Shown here piece after piece: positions 33,377-45,690 of a DNA stretch of 64,000 nt. Made by a program: the position numbers and the translations under genes. The notes beneath the pieces are model-generated. The model did not search any database, was not told where the DNA came from, and saw only the letters and a program-made list of their open reading frames with translations. Source of the DNA: Gliomastix tumulicola (lineage: Eukaryota; Ascomycota; Sordariomycetes; Hypocreales; Bionectriaceae); the NCBI GenBank assembly GCA_001599755.1, contig BCHX01000004.1, positions 3,162,001 to 3,226,000 of the forward strand. Reading direction: 5' to 3'. The first letter of the stretch is position 1. Every line of letters starts with the position of its first letter.

Positions 33377-36300
33377 GCTGGGCAGGAGAAGAGCAAACCT
33401 CCTGGCAACGTGCAAGCGAACAGTCGTAGTATTGTTAAGAGGCGAATGTGAGGACACCGCCTTTTCCTTTGAGGTTCCCGTGGGGAAGGGTAGGGGGAAG
33501 GAAGGAAGTTAGAGGACCTTAGAGAGGCAAAAGAGGGAAAAACCAAGGGTGGTCTCGGAGCATGAGAGGGGGCTTCGACGAGTGCAAACAAGCGGTGAGG
33601 ATTTCCGACCAGCCCCAGGCGGGACGTGCAGTTAGCCAATGGTCGTTGTGGCCAAGCCTGCAGCTCAAGTGGGCTCGTGCTGGTGAGAAGGTGGAGGTCT
33701 TTTTGGAGGAGGCGGCTGGGTCCTTCTATTGAGGTGAGAACAGTGCGGGGCAGCACAATGGGGCACTGTACAATGCTGTGTGCTCGGCGCTGTTTGCTCG
33801 GCGGACCCACTCACCCTCTTCCACTTTCTGCTGGTCTTTTGCTGTTGTGGTGCTCTGCGTGTCTCGCCTGCTGCGGCCTTTCCGAGTCTTATATTATTGA
33901 TCGAGAAACAATAGGTACGGCCGCTCTCACTGATTAAGTACCCGGAGTACGTACCAGCATGTCTCAGCGCTCACATGTGGCAGTTCGAGGTGTCTCTGAA
34001 TCACGACAGCTTGCAGGTTCTGTGCCCGGGGTAGGGATGGCCCGACCTCCCCAACGTCACCAACCTCCCCCAATACAATCTGAGCGCAGAACCACGACGG
34101 GATGCGTTGCCCACAGTGCCTCTCCTCTTCACAGACCCTCGTCGCCCGTCTCAACCGAATGCTAAGCTCCTAGCACTGATTGTCTTGGTTCGGCAGTAAT
34201 GCAGCGGGTAAGAGATGGATGGAGCCGTCTTCTGCATCTACTAACGTACGTCCCACCGACCGGGCCTGTTCAAGGTCAAGGTTAAGATCCAGAAGCTCGA
34301 TCTATTGTACGAGAATGCAGGAGTCAGGAGAAGCAGGACCTCTCTCGCCCCTTTCCCGGTCGTAATTATTCCCTGAATGACCATGCCACGGTCTCTTCAG
34401 ACGGGCGGCGATCGCTGGCCGGGCCAGACATCGTGGATGCGGCAAATCGTGAGCGGGTTGACTTCACACTGCATATGCTCACTGCTGCGGTAGCAGTCGG
34501 AAACTATCAGCTCCGGTCAGCCGTACAGTCCCAGTGCACTCGACGAATGAGTACTACTCGGATCCTAGGCAACCTAGCCGCCATTGGACCGCTCCGATGC
34601 AATATCCTGGACGTAGCACATACATGCATGGGCGGGTGCGAGCGGGTGCGAGCAGTGCCTCCCTCACCTGTATAGGCTGCTGCGTTCTGGCTCGGCAATA
34701 ACCCCAGGCGGCGGCCCTCCATGCGGCCGTTCGAGGGATATGTACTCGTACATGCTCAACACCAGGACCTTCTCAAAAAGACGCCGAGTCTCCCTCATGT
34801 CTATTCCGACACCTCTCGCGGCGCTTAACCCGACACTCGACTCCCAGAGTCATCGAATCCTCAACCGCCCGTCATCGCTCCCTGGTCCAGTGTCAAAAGG
34901 CGGACACAGCGCACAGTGTCAGAATCGTACCAGTGCCCCGCACTCTTGCAGATCGACCATAGAGAGTGTGGGTGGAGTGATGGTTGACTTGTCACCATTC
35001 TTTCCTTGATAAGGACCTGGAGACTGGAGAGACCCTATCCCAAGGCCATGCGTGACGGCGTACAAAACGCTGACACGTCAGTCAAGCACCATCACGTTCT
35101 GTTGCATCAGCAGTCGTGCCCAATGGGAGGCCCGCCTCCACCGCCGGTGCGAGCCATGCCCCCAATTGTGCAATAAGGTCTCACAGCAGACACGAACGCC
35201 ACCCATAAGCTCCGGACAGCGCTTTTTTGCCATCCTGCGTCGGAACCACACAGCCTATGCGCTCGAGTGACGGACATGCTGGACGCACGTTGCGTGGAGG
35301 GAGAGGAGACAGCATCCTGCTTCCCTACACCCGCACAAGCTGGGTTCGCTCAGCCAGCAACCCATGGGCGATATCTGTGTGCGGATTCGACGGGACGTTG
35401 CATTGGTATCCAGCATGACCATTCCCCAGCATGTGACGCCTTTGGCGGCTAGCGCCCCCCAGGGCTGAATGACTTGTTCAAAATGCATCCAAGACATGCC
35501 AATACATACAGACGTACGCTCGAGTGAGTGTGTTTCTTCGTGCCATCGATCTTGACCGATTGGAAATGAATGCATTCCATGACTCAAGGTGAAGAAAACA
35601 CCTTTAGCTGAGGTGACTGCGAAGCACTGTTGTGTGGCCAATACTGGTCATCCTATGGTGGTCCCCTCTTGGTGACACACCACCCCCCCTCGACGGCGAC
35701 GCAGATGACGCTCCAGGCCTCTGTGGCTGGCTTATGGTAGCTGCCTATCATCCACTGGCCCCCAATCTCCATTCGGGCGATCCTCGTTATCAAAGACAGC
35801 GGCAGTCAGAAAGCCTCGCTTCCTAGACAATCACGAAGTCGCCGGCCACCAGGACTATTGTCGTGGGCGTCGATGGACTCAATCCTGAGCCCAGAAAATG
35901 ACACTCGACTGTGCCGTCCCTCCCTTTCGATGCATGCCGGTGGACTGTCCAAGTCTCGGATGGGTTGCACAGCTTCTAGGCGTGGTTGATTCCTCCGAGC
36001 CTGACAACGCTTCTGAGCGGGCTGTGCAACGCTACATACGTCTCACTGACCAGTGTAGAGGCCACTGCATATTTCAAACTCGAGTTACCATGAGTCCGGG
36101 GAGAGAAACGTGATGAAGCAGTACGACCGACTGGCAGGCTGCCTCGCATATTCTCAAACCAATAGTGACAGTCGGCCATGTCCCCGGCGTGCGACGGACA
36201 GCTGGCCCATCAGCCACTACTACGAGTATACCTGCCCAGTCTTCTCGTCGGTATTGCACGCATCATGCAGGCGAGATCTTGGCTGTCTCGTAGGGTTGCC

Positions 36301-37989
36301 TTGATTGCCGAGCGCGAGGTGGCGATTGGCTGCCCCCCAGGGAACTCAAAACCCGTCTCATTTGCAGCTACTTCGTACGTATGGGGAGGCAGGAAAGTCG
36401 GCTCGGATCATCTTTCGTCGAGTGACGCAGAACGGTGAGTCAATGATTTACAGAAGCGGGCGTCTCCCTTGCATCATGTCTTGTCTCGGAGCCGGATCCA
36501 ATGCGGCCGCCCGGCCAGGACTGATACTTGTGTCACCCAACTCCCAAGCTATTACGAACTCTACACGATGTGATGATGGAGAGTAGTGAGGAAGAAAGCA
36601 GCTCTCAAAGGCCACGCCTTGGCCAATAATCAAAGGCAGGAGTCTGGAATAAGCCAGCCGTGCGAAAATGCGGTGAGCGGCTCGAGCCCACTCCTCCAGT
36701 CAATATCAGCTGTAGGTGTGTTGCATTGACAGCCATGCAGGACGCCTGGCGTCATGCTTCGTTACCTCGAATCGTAACTGTGCAAAATTTTCCGGAGGCG
36801 CTCTGGTTGACTGCCTGCTTAGTCGGCATCTGGCCTTGGCTTTGGGATGCTGTCAGCAAGATGTATGTAGCCTGCCCCTTGTCAGTAGTTGGTGATGCTA
36901 TTGACGATGGCCGGTGTAAGCGATCGCGACCACACCTGGAGCGGATTCTTTGTAGCTGCTGCCTGGATCCTTAGGCAAATGGAAAGGCCGCACATCTCAC
37001 GTACGATTTGGGAAATTAGATGATCGGATGTATATTCTCGGTGTTTCCGCTGGATGCCCTATTGCGCAAACATACTCATTGCAGCATCGTTTTGCCTCAC
37101 TTGGTGCGCTTGCCACCAATTTGGCCCTCCCATACTCCCCAGGAAGTTAACTTCCGGATTCACAACGTGCAACAGAGGATGAACAGTAGAAAAAAAAAGA
37201 TGCTCTGCCCTTGCAGAATAGCACCAATATAATCGAGATATTAAGCAGCCCGTTCTTCTTTACTGGAATTTGGGCTATGTCAATACGTCGCAACGGACAG
37301 AGCCTCCCTTCGATGGAGAGGGGTAGTGCTCCAGGGTAGGTAAGTACGCAAGGCGCAAGGAGGCAGACGGCAGTCGAGGGGCTATCACCAGAAAAGTTCG
37401 AGTCTTGATATAAATATGTTGGTTCAAGAGGATCTTGCTTGGATAGAAATGTCGAACCGGCTCTTGTAAGGTAGTCTGTTATTCTATATCTTAGTCCGCG
37501 TGCTGTCCGTGCCTTCCCATTGACACCTTGTGTGAGGAAGTGAATGCCCGACGAATTCCTGAGTCTCTCGCGCCAAAACTTTGCCTACTATTATAGCCGC
37601 CCGTGCAAACCCCGCAGTGCATCGTCTGGAGAACAATACGATGAGAAATACTCTGAATATCTCATTATTCCTCTCGCACAGACGGCGATAGTGTGTACCC
37701 TGTCCACTCTAAAAAGGAAACGAAGGGTTCCGGAAGAACAATATCAAGGCACGGCCAAGAGCGATGAAGACGCGGGGGCGCTCCCAATGATTGGTCCCAG
37801 CTGCTCTTTCCATAAGAGAGACAGGCAGCCCTCACAACGCGGAGCCGCGTGATGACATCTCGAGTCCATCAGCAACGCAGACGCCCCGGAGTCGTCTTCC
37901 ACCGCCTGACCAGCAGAACCAGAGACGCAGAGACGGAGAAAACCAGCAAGAAACCTAGACCCAGAGACAGAAGCGCCAGAGACGCCGAC
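33377..37989. other. 4.6-kb divergent gene-free region
   Basis: This lies between the start codons of the Zn2Cys6 gene (minus) and the farnesyltransferase beta gene (plus). Base composition is ordinary rather than AT-rich, so it is not an obvious RIP-mutated repeat. Only short overlapping frames are seen, none family-like. The part next to the Zn2Cys6 gene (33377-33900) is purine-rich on the plus strand, fitting a pyrimidine-rich leader. A long promoter or an unrecognised non-coding transcript is possible. Confidence 0.45.
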
Positions 37990-39770
37990 ATGGCTGCATA
38001 CTCGGCGGGCATGGAGCAGCCGCCCTCCTTCGACATCCCGTCGCTCTTCACCACCAAACCCCTTCTCCGCGACAACCTGCACACCGACACGTCCCTGCTG
38101 CAGGACGGGACGGTGGCCGAGGTGCTGCCCTTCCTCACGGGCGACGATGGCGAGCCGCCGGACGACCGCAACGCCCACGGCATCCCGCGCGTTGAGCGGC
38201 AGCGCCACGCGACGTTCCTGCGCCGCCAGCTGGGCCACCTCCCGCAGATGTTCACGCCCGCCGACCCCAGCCGGCCCTGGTTCTTCTACTGGTGCCTGTC
38301 TGGGCTGGCCCTGCTGGGCGAGGACGTGACGGCCTACCGCGACCGCCTGGTCGCGACCGTGGGCCCCATGCAGAACGCGTCCACCTCGGGCGGTTTCGCG
38401 GGCGGCTTCGGCCAGACTTCGCACCTTGCCACGACGTATGCGACCGTCCTGAGTCTGGCCATGGTCGGCGGGGTCGAGGCCTTCCAGTTGGTGGACCGGA
38501 GGAGCATGTGGAAATGGCTGTGCTCGCTCAAGCAGCCGGGTGGAGGATTCCAGATGGCCACGGGAGGGGAGGAGGACGTGAGGTACGTTAATCAACAAGC
38601 CCCCCCCCGGCCGCCGCCCTCTTTTGCTCCGGTGGCAAGCCAGAGTAGAACACCTCGCTAAGACTCTTGTCTGCACAGAGGCGCATACTGCGCCGCCGTC
38701 ATCATCTCCCTCCTCCGACTCCCCCTCAACCTGTCCCCCGACTCGCCCGCATACGCTGCAGGCCACACCGACCTCTTCAGTGGCCTCGCGGACTGGATAG
38801 GCAAATGTGAGTCACCAGACCCCGTGGACGCCAGCGGACACATCTCCCACAGCACCCTGCTTATCCCTCCTCAACAGGCCAGACGTACGAAGGGGGAGTA
38901 TCGGCCAAACCTGCCACCGAGGCCCACGGAGCCTACGCCTTCTGCGCCCTTGGCTGTCTCTCCATCATCGATTCTCCGCATCGTTCCGTCCCTAGGTAGG
39001 TCACTTCATACACAGACCTTTTGGGGTCCCCTCCCTCCCTTTCTCTGTCCCCCTTCCCCCCTGGAGGGGGTGGGAAGTACCCCCCCTTGCCCTTGGTCCC
39101 AAGTCTAACCTGCTGCATTGCTTCGTTGTCGTGGCCCTGCAGCTCCATCGACATCCCTCGCCTTATCTCCTGGCTGTCAGCGCGTCAGTACGCACCCGAG
39201 GGCGGCTTCTCCGGCCGCACGAATAAATTGGTAGACGGCTGCTACAGCCACTGGGTCGGCGGGTGCTGGCCCTTGATCGAGGCGAGTCTTAGCGGTCCCC
39301 GAGGGGAGTTCGCGGCCGCCGACTTGGCGGCCGCTGCTACTGATGCCTCCTCCGATAGTCTGTTCAGTCGGAATGGGCTGATCCGATACATCCTGTCCTG
39401 CTGCCAGGATACCACTAAGCGTGGCGGTCTGCGGGACAAGCCAAGCAAGTACGTTTGACAGCCCACTGCTGAGAGAGAGACGCATGTCCCCTTGATTCTA
39501 AAACAAAAAATCTGCAGATTCTCTGACGCGTATCACACATGCTACGTCCTCGCTGGACTGAGCTCTGCCCAGCACCAGTGGGTTCTGACAGCTGCTCGCT
39601 CCGAGGCCGCCATGCTGGACGGTGACAAATGGGCCGTGACACCGTATATGAAGGGGGAGCAGATATTCGACGAGGAGGATCGGATCTGCACGACGCATCC
39701 CGTATACGTGATTCCTCAGCACAAACTACAGGACATGTGGGCGTACTTTGCAGAGAAGCCCGGATTCTAG
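37990..39770 (+). CDS. RAM1: Protein farnesyltransferase beta subunit (Ram1)
   Basis: Five exons (37990-38582, 38679-38806, 38878-38995, 39143-39448, 39518-39770) give 465 residues. With the shared alpha subunit it transfers farnesyl from farnesyl diphosphate to the Cys of C-terminal CaaX boxes of Ras, a-type pheromone and other proteins in the cytosol. Visible features: prenyltransferase alpha-alpha barrel repeats such as GGFAGGFGQTSHLATTYA, QPGGGFQMATGGEEDVRGAYC, CQTYEGGVSAKPATEAHGAYAFCAL and YAPEGGFSGRTNKLVDGCYSHWVGG. The zinc ligands are conserved: Asp and Cys in LVDGCYS and His in SDAYHTCY. An in-frame ATG exists at 37849; I prefer 37990 because the upstream extension is Arg/Lys-rich and unlike the family. 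An Ala-rich insertion (GEFAAADLAAAATDASSD) separates two barrel helices. Confidence 0.93.
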
Positions 39771-42700
39771 CCATCCGGGGCGGGCAATATGTCTCAGATC
39801 CAAATAGGTCTCGCATCTATTAAAACATGGAGGGGGATGGAGGGGGCCATGAGTTCCTGGAAAGAGGATTCGCCCCTGACGGGCTTTCGCACCTGCCCCG
39901 TTCTGTCTCTCTCCTTTACACACACACGCACGGGTGGTGGCACATATGTATTGCCGTTACCTGGATTTTGAATCAAAGAGATTCGGTGACAAAACGTTAC
40001 ACCGCCGGGGAGTGCAATGCAGCGGCTGGTCCAGGCCTGTGTATAAAATGTGTGTGTGTGTGTGTGTGTGTGCGTGCGAGATGGGTGGGATCCACGTTTC
40101 TCGTGCAATGCTCGGGGCTGCTGTGAAGCCAAGACCATGCAAAGAGTGTCAGAGAGCACGAAGAAAATCATGAGTACAGAGTGTCTTTACGCCGCAGAAA
40201 CCCGCAGCTTTCCATCCGCAACGCTATCAGCGACCGCATGTGCGCCAGCCAGCCAGCCATACATGCACCCCCAAGGGGCCGCCACCACCTCGTATGTTGG
40301 ACTGCGATACCGACCGGGATCATGCCACTCTACGAGAACGCCTCATTGCGAGCGACAGGGAAACGAGGAGATGGTATTGGCCACACTGCAGTGAATTCCC
40401 GCGCCTTTGCCTGACGAAGTCTAGGCAATGTCGTCAGCGTACATGACCACAAGCCAACACTGCATGCCTTCGGTGACGCTCTACAGGAAGCTGCTGTAGG
40501 TGGGGTATACGACAACCGCGAGTGAAGCATAATGATAGGAGCATGATCGGAGGGAGGAGGAGGTGTTGGCGGAGGACGACGAGGAGATGTGCGCTGCAGA
40601 AGCACGGCGATGACTCGTTTTCGCCACCCAAGGTTCGTGACTCAGATCAGATCATGTTTTGATCGGTACCACGTTCGACGCTTGAATCATGATGCAAATC
40701 GTCACGAGCTCAGATTGGTTCATTTCGCCGACTTGGGATCCCCTTCCCCCCTCCCCCCCGGTCTCCATGTCTGATAGTTTGTTGCGCAACATCGCATGCT
40801 GGTGCGTGCGTGTAGCTAATGTACGTTTGTCCGAGAAGGTAGAAGTCATGGTCCCGGCTGCAGAGGCCCCGCGAGCACACATGTTCTGTTGCGCTCAGAC
40901 TTCGGACTCGACCGAGCACTATGACCTGAAACTTGCACCGACTCGAAGGAGCGAGGAGGCTCGAAGTAGTGTGGTTGCATGTGTCGTCGTTATAGCCACG
41001 GGCGGGTTTCCAAGTGCTTGCCTTAGATCCCGAGGTCGAGTAAGCAAAGCACACCCTGCGTTTTGGAGACCACCATCAGGCCAGACCGTGCACAAAGTAC
41101 CCTGGCCGCTGCAATAGGGTGTATGTTACAACGGATGAGCTGGCAAAGCGTCGAAGGAGGGGCTGCATCGGTAGCCCTCGATACCTGCCTCAATATGGTG
41201 ATTTATGTGGCGGCCGGAGTACCAGTTAAGGAACTGGCTTTTTGTTGACGGCTCCATTGTGGCCGCTTCAGAGGCGACCGCCTCGTGCATGGCAGAGCTA
41301 TTTTTTTGTCCCTTCTCTCTCCTTCATATGTGTGTGCGTGCGTGTGTGTGTGTGTGCTCCCGTGGCGGTCTGGTCTTGATCCGTCCCGTTTGACAAGTGG
41401 CTAGTCTAGCAAGACTATGCATTAGGGGGGGATCTGAAGGGACACGTATGTGACCTGTCTTCACTATACTTCGTGCCCACGTAAGCATTAGAGAGGCAGC
41501 TGGTGCATCGATTGTCTATCAGCAGGTTAGCAGGATGCAGAGCATCTGGGGGAGAGGCACCTGCGGGCTTATTATTACTGGCATCATCCCTCCATATTAT
41601 CGGATGGCCGATAGCAAGTCCGGATCGGCGGTGGTTTAGCCTGCCAACTGGATGGCACTTGGCAAGAATTACGGCATCCTGAGGCAGCGATCCAGTGATT
41701 GCAGGACCTGACAATTGTCAGCAGAGGAAGCGTTGAAGGGGGTATATGGTTACTCAAGTAAGGAATGACGGGCGTCGACTATCGCGGACCATACGTAACT
41801 GTGCAGAAAAACAAGTGCTTACTATCCGGATGGCTAGGAGAAGGAGCTCGCCAGGCGATAGTGTAATGAAGGGTGTATGCTCGTAATGCATGCTTCGTCA
41901 GGCGCACCGCTTTGTGTCGAATAGGCCGGGTCCGGGATATCAACTCAGGACTCAGGACCGCCAGTGCTCCGTGGCGTGGAGTACATGCTGGGTACCTCGC
42001 CAGGACCAGTGACTAGGCCAAATACTCACAAGCCGATTGCCAGACTCGGTGATATGCATGACTTGCATGTCGACCTCCACTGCTCGGACAAGGAAGCAAG
42101 AAAACCCGGGGGAGAGATCGCCATTCATCAGAGACATACATGCTTGTTCGATGCCTCGGGATACAGGCACTGCAACGTTGGCATGCCCCGGTGTTTTTTG
42201 CAACGTTGATAACGCAATGAACGGGCAGTCGTTTGATGTTGAGTGGCAGAAGTGAACGAGGACCAGCCAGCTAGCCACCACTCGAGGTCCAGGACATGGA
42301 TCTTGCCCATCCCACCCCGGCACTCTAGGGCCTGTTTTGTTGCATGGGGGACGGGTGCTCTGGCACTCTGGACAGGCGCAGGTGCCAATTGAAGGCAGCT
42401 TTAGACGCCGACCCCTTGAGATGCTTGCAGGGAACAGGAACATCATCAGTTGATATTGCGATCTTCTTATCTCGGCGGGCGCTTGACGCGGGGGTTGATT
42501 TGCTGTTGGCTGGTCTGCCTGGGCGATTCGCCATGCATGCAGCACGGCCATGCACCATGCACTGCACCATGTCGTCCGTATAGTAGTATTCCATTGATGA
42601 ATCCATCGGCTTAGGACGAAGATACAGTACCTTACTAGTTACGAAGTACCTGGCAGAAAGTTGAAGACTCCCGTGCCTGTGGGCCGGGGGAAGGCGCGCT

Positions 42701-45690
42701 GGGCCGCCAAGCTGCTCTTGCAGTTTGGGATGCGAACCGAAGACCTGGCTTGCACTTTCCTGCACTTGTGAATGTGGCCTTGGATGGAGAAGGTACCTCC
42801 ATTGTTCCTTCCGCTCCGTTCGGAGTTGCCTCTGCCCGCTGCTCTGCCGCGTAACTGCCTTGAACTGAGCTGGCCGTCCAGATGGTTGTCTTCCATCTTC
42901 CATCGTCAGCTCCAGCCCGATCTCGAGACGGCAATTCGGGACTGCGCGTCTCAATGCGGCATGCTCGCTGCGGTGTTGAGAAAAGCCGTGACCGTTCGTC
43001 CCCATCGATGCTTGATCGAGCCCAGGCCGAGCAGAGGATCTGGGCTCACTCGCCCCTCATTTGCCTCATCGCTGCTCCACAACCGAGGAACACTGCCTTG
43101 GGTCCTACGGATACTGATGGCTGTTGACTGGCGTCGTCTGAGGAGACGGCCAACGCTTCAGCAATCTAAGAGGAACCACAATGCACAATACCGAATCCAC
43201 ACTAGGATCACGGGGTGTGACGTACGGGAGGTGTGGTGGCAGCATGGCCAGATTTCTGGAAGGGTTCCAGCCCAGCTGGACGTCTGCCTCGTGCCCTCCA
43301 TCGCCCCTCCATCACCGAGTTCGCCTTCTTCGCCAGCCAGCTGCTTGTACGGAGAACCTCGACGGGCCTGCAGACGCCGGCGTGGCCTTCGACAGCTGCT
43401 AGTACAGAGTACATGGCTACTAGCGGGCGTGCGTTGGCCAGGAGTGCGAATTCTGGCCCTTGCTGGGCCCGGGCGTGTTATTTTTACTCTTCCTTTATTA
43501 AGTCGACGACAAGCGGCATTGCCAACTCATCATTGCATGAGGGTTAAAAGGGCTCAGAGGCCCTTGTCTCCCCTTAGTTGCCTCGCCCCTCCTCGCGCTC
43601 GGCCAATCAACCATGCCCTGTTCACCGTCAAATACACTTCCTTCATTCCATGAGCTCCTTGACGGTGGTGACGCAGACAGGGATTCTCGTCTCCCGATCC
43701 ACCAGCTACTTCTTCACTTGCCTGTTCATGTTCATGCACCTCCCACCATCCCCTCCCACCTCTCCCACTTTTTTTTGGGTGTCTCTCCTCACCGACCATT
43801 TGACTGGAGGGGGGAGGGGGAGGGAAATAACGATAGGGAAAAACAGGCGTTAACCCTTCTTGGTCCGTGCCTCCTGGCTTGACGCCCTGGCTCGACGCGG
43901 ATTGGCCAATTGATGTCAAACTTACGAAGCGCCGTCCAACAGCTAAAGCCATGATGGCCCATGATTCATCACAACTACTACCTCCAACGCCCACTCCCTC
44001 GGGCTGCCTCTAGCCTCTAGCGAGATATTCGGTGGCGCACGGGAGAATCACATCTTGACCCTGGTTCACGACGGGCTACAATGCGCAGACAGGGCACGGC
44101 AAGCGTAACGCCCATCTGCTCAAGCACGACGAACCCTTGACAGCTACTAGACAGAGCGATTTGCCGCCGCAAGGACGCCCTGCTGCATAGTGCCATGCAC
44201 AGCATATCGGGACCCTCCCTCATCTTCATCAGGCAGTCTCGTCGTCTCCTTTTTGCGCCCACAATCAGAATCAATTGATTCATTTCCTCAACTGCCTTAC
44301 CCAGTCTCCAAGGTGCTCTGCATTAGTGGGCGCCAGGACAAGCGGCCTCAGCAAGCGGCCACTGCATGTCGAGACCTACCTTCCTGTCCCTAATAGGCTG
44401 GTTGTGTTGTCGAGGATACTTGTGCCAGTACCGGACTTGTACAGATCTGTACTTGATGCCGGCGTCGACACGTAGGCATCACCCGTGTCCCCTCCAAGTG
44501 CAAGGCAAGTACACACCCTCCCATCCCGCTTGTACCCTATCATGCACAGGAGTTTGTAAGGTCTTGGCTTGACGTGCATTACTCCCTTCCCTCTGCCTGC
44601 CCGCGAGGAGCATCATCGCGTATTATTCCAAAAAGAAACTGGACACCCTCTGCAGTGCTGCTTGTTTTTTTCCTTCATCTACCCACCCTCTTCGCCACCC
44701 CTGTCGACACCTCCAAGCTTTCATTTCTCCTTTGCAGATGCTCCCACTCGTATCCCTCCCCCCCTCCATCACAAAGCCGTCCCGTCACCCCCAGATGTGC
44801 CCATTCCCGTCCACCACGTCCGGGTTTGCTGGCCTCAGACCTTGGTGACAGCCAGCGGGAGCAGGGAGACCTTGGTCCCAGGACAGGCCCGAGCAGGCCA
44901 TTTCCATGGCCGCCAACCCCTCCTCGGGCTCGGGACTTATCAGAGATCATCTTCGCCTCTGAAGTCCACATCCGGCGTGGTGGAGGTGGCTTAGTCCCCA
45001 GCGACTGTGATCAACTGGCATCTAGGTAGGCCAACGCATCAATATGGGTCACACCTTGCTCCCTCCCCCCCGGAGCCGCATCAACACGCACAGCAGTCCC
45101 AGTCCTAGTCCCAGTCGCCGTCCCCGTCCAGGCGCGCTCTGATGCGGTTACTATGTATCTGCGCCGTTGTTTTTTTCTCCCTCTCTCTGCGTCTTAAAAT
45201 TTGTCTCGAGACACCCCCCCTGTCCCCGCTATAATAGTAGATTCCGTCTGCAATAAAGCACACATGCCTCGCCATCGACAACTCGTCTCATCTGCATCAA
45301 TGCCTCACGACGCAGCCTAATAACTTGGACATCACACCCGAACCACACTCAATTCCTTCCTCTTTTCCTCCCCCCGTCCCTCACGCCTCATCTTTTCCCT
45401 TTCCCTTTTCTTCTCTCCTCCCTTTCCTCCTCTCCTCGTTGGGCTCACACGCATCTGACCGGTCTAGATCTAGCCCCTGTCGACCGCTGCCGACATCCTT
45501 CAAAGCAACCCTTTCCGAGGCATTGAACGCCATTCTTTGCCTAGAGCCATTGCCAGTTGTCACCTCTTCGCTGGCATTCGCTGTCCTTTCATCCCACCCT
45601 TCGCCTTGTCTCCTGAGGTTTGGGCTTCTACCTACCCGCTCCTCCATCTCGGCATCTCCCCAGCCCAATCCATTGGCAACCATCATCACC
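39771..45690. other. 5.9-kb gene-free region upstream of the dsRBD-like gene
   Basis: Frames up to 293 residues occur (42772-43653 plus, 42325-43005 minus) but overlap one another on opposite strands and look like chance frames. TG microsatellites lie at 40049-40072 and near 41331-41357. The last 400 bases (45330-45690) are strongly pyrimidine-rich, the pattern of a fungal core promoter and 5' leader, and lead directly into the dsRBD-like gene. Confidence 0.45.
40049..40072. repeat. (TG)12 microsatellite
   Basis: Twelve uninterrupted TG units lie about 280 bases downstream of the farnesyltransferase stop codon. A second, imperfect TG/CG run lies near 41331-41357. Confidence 0.9.

Noticed and set aside
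42325..43653. Frames of 226 (minus) and 293 (plus) residues in the gene desert
   Set aside because: They overlap each other on opposite strands, have no domain or signal and lack coding-like composition.
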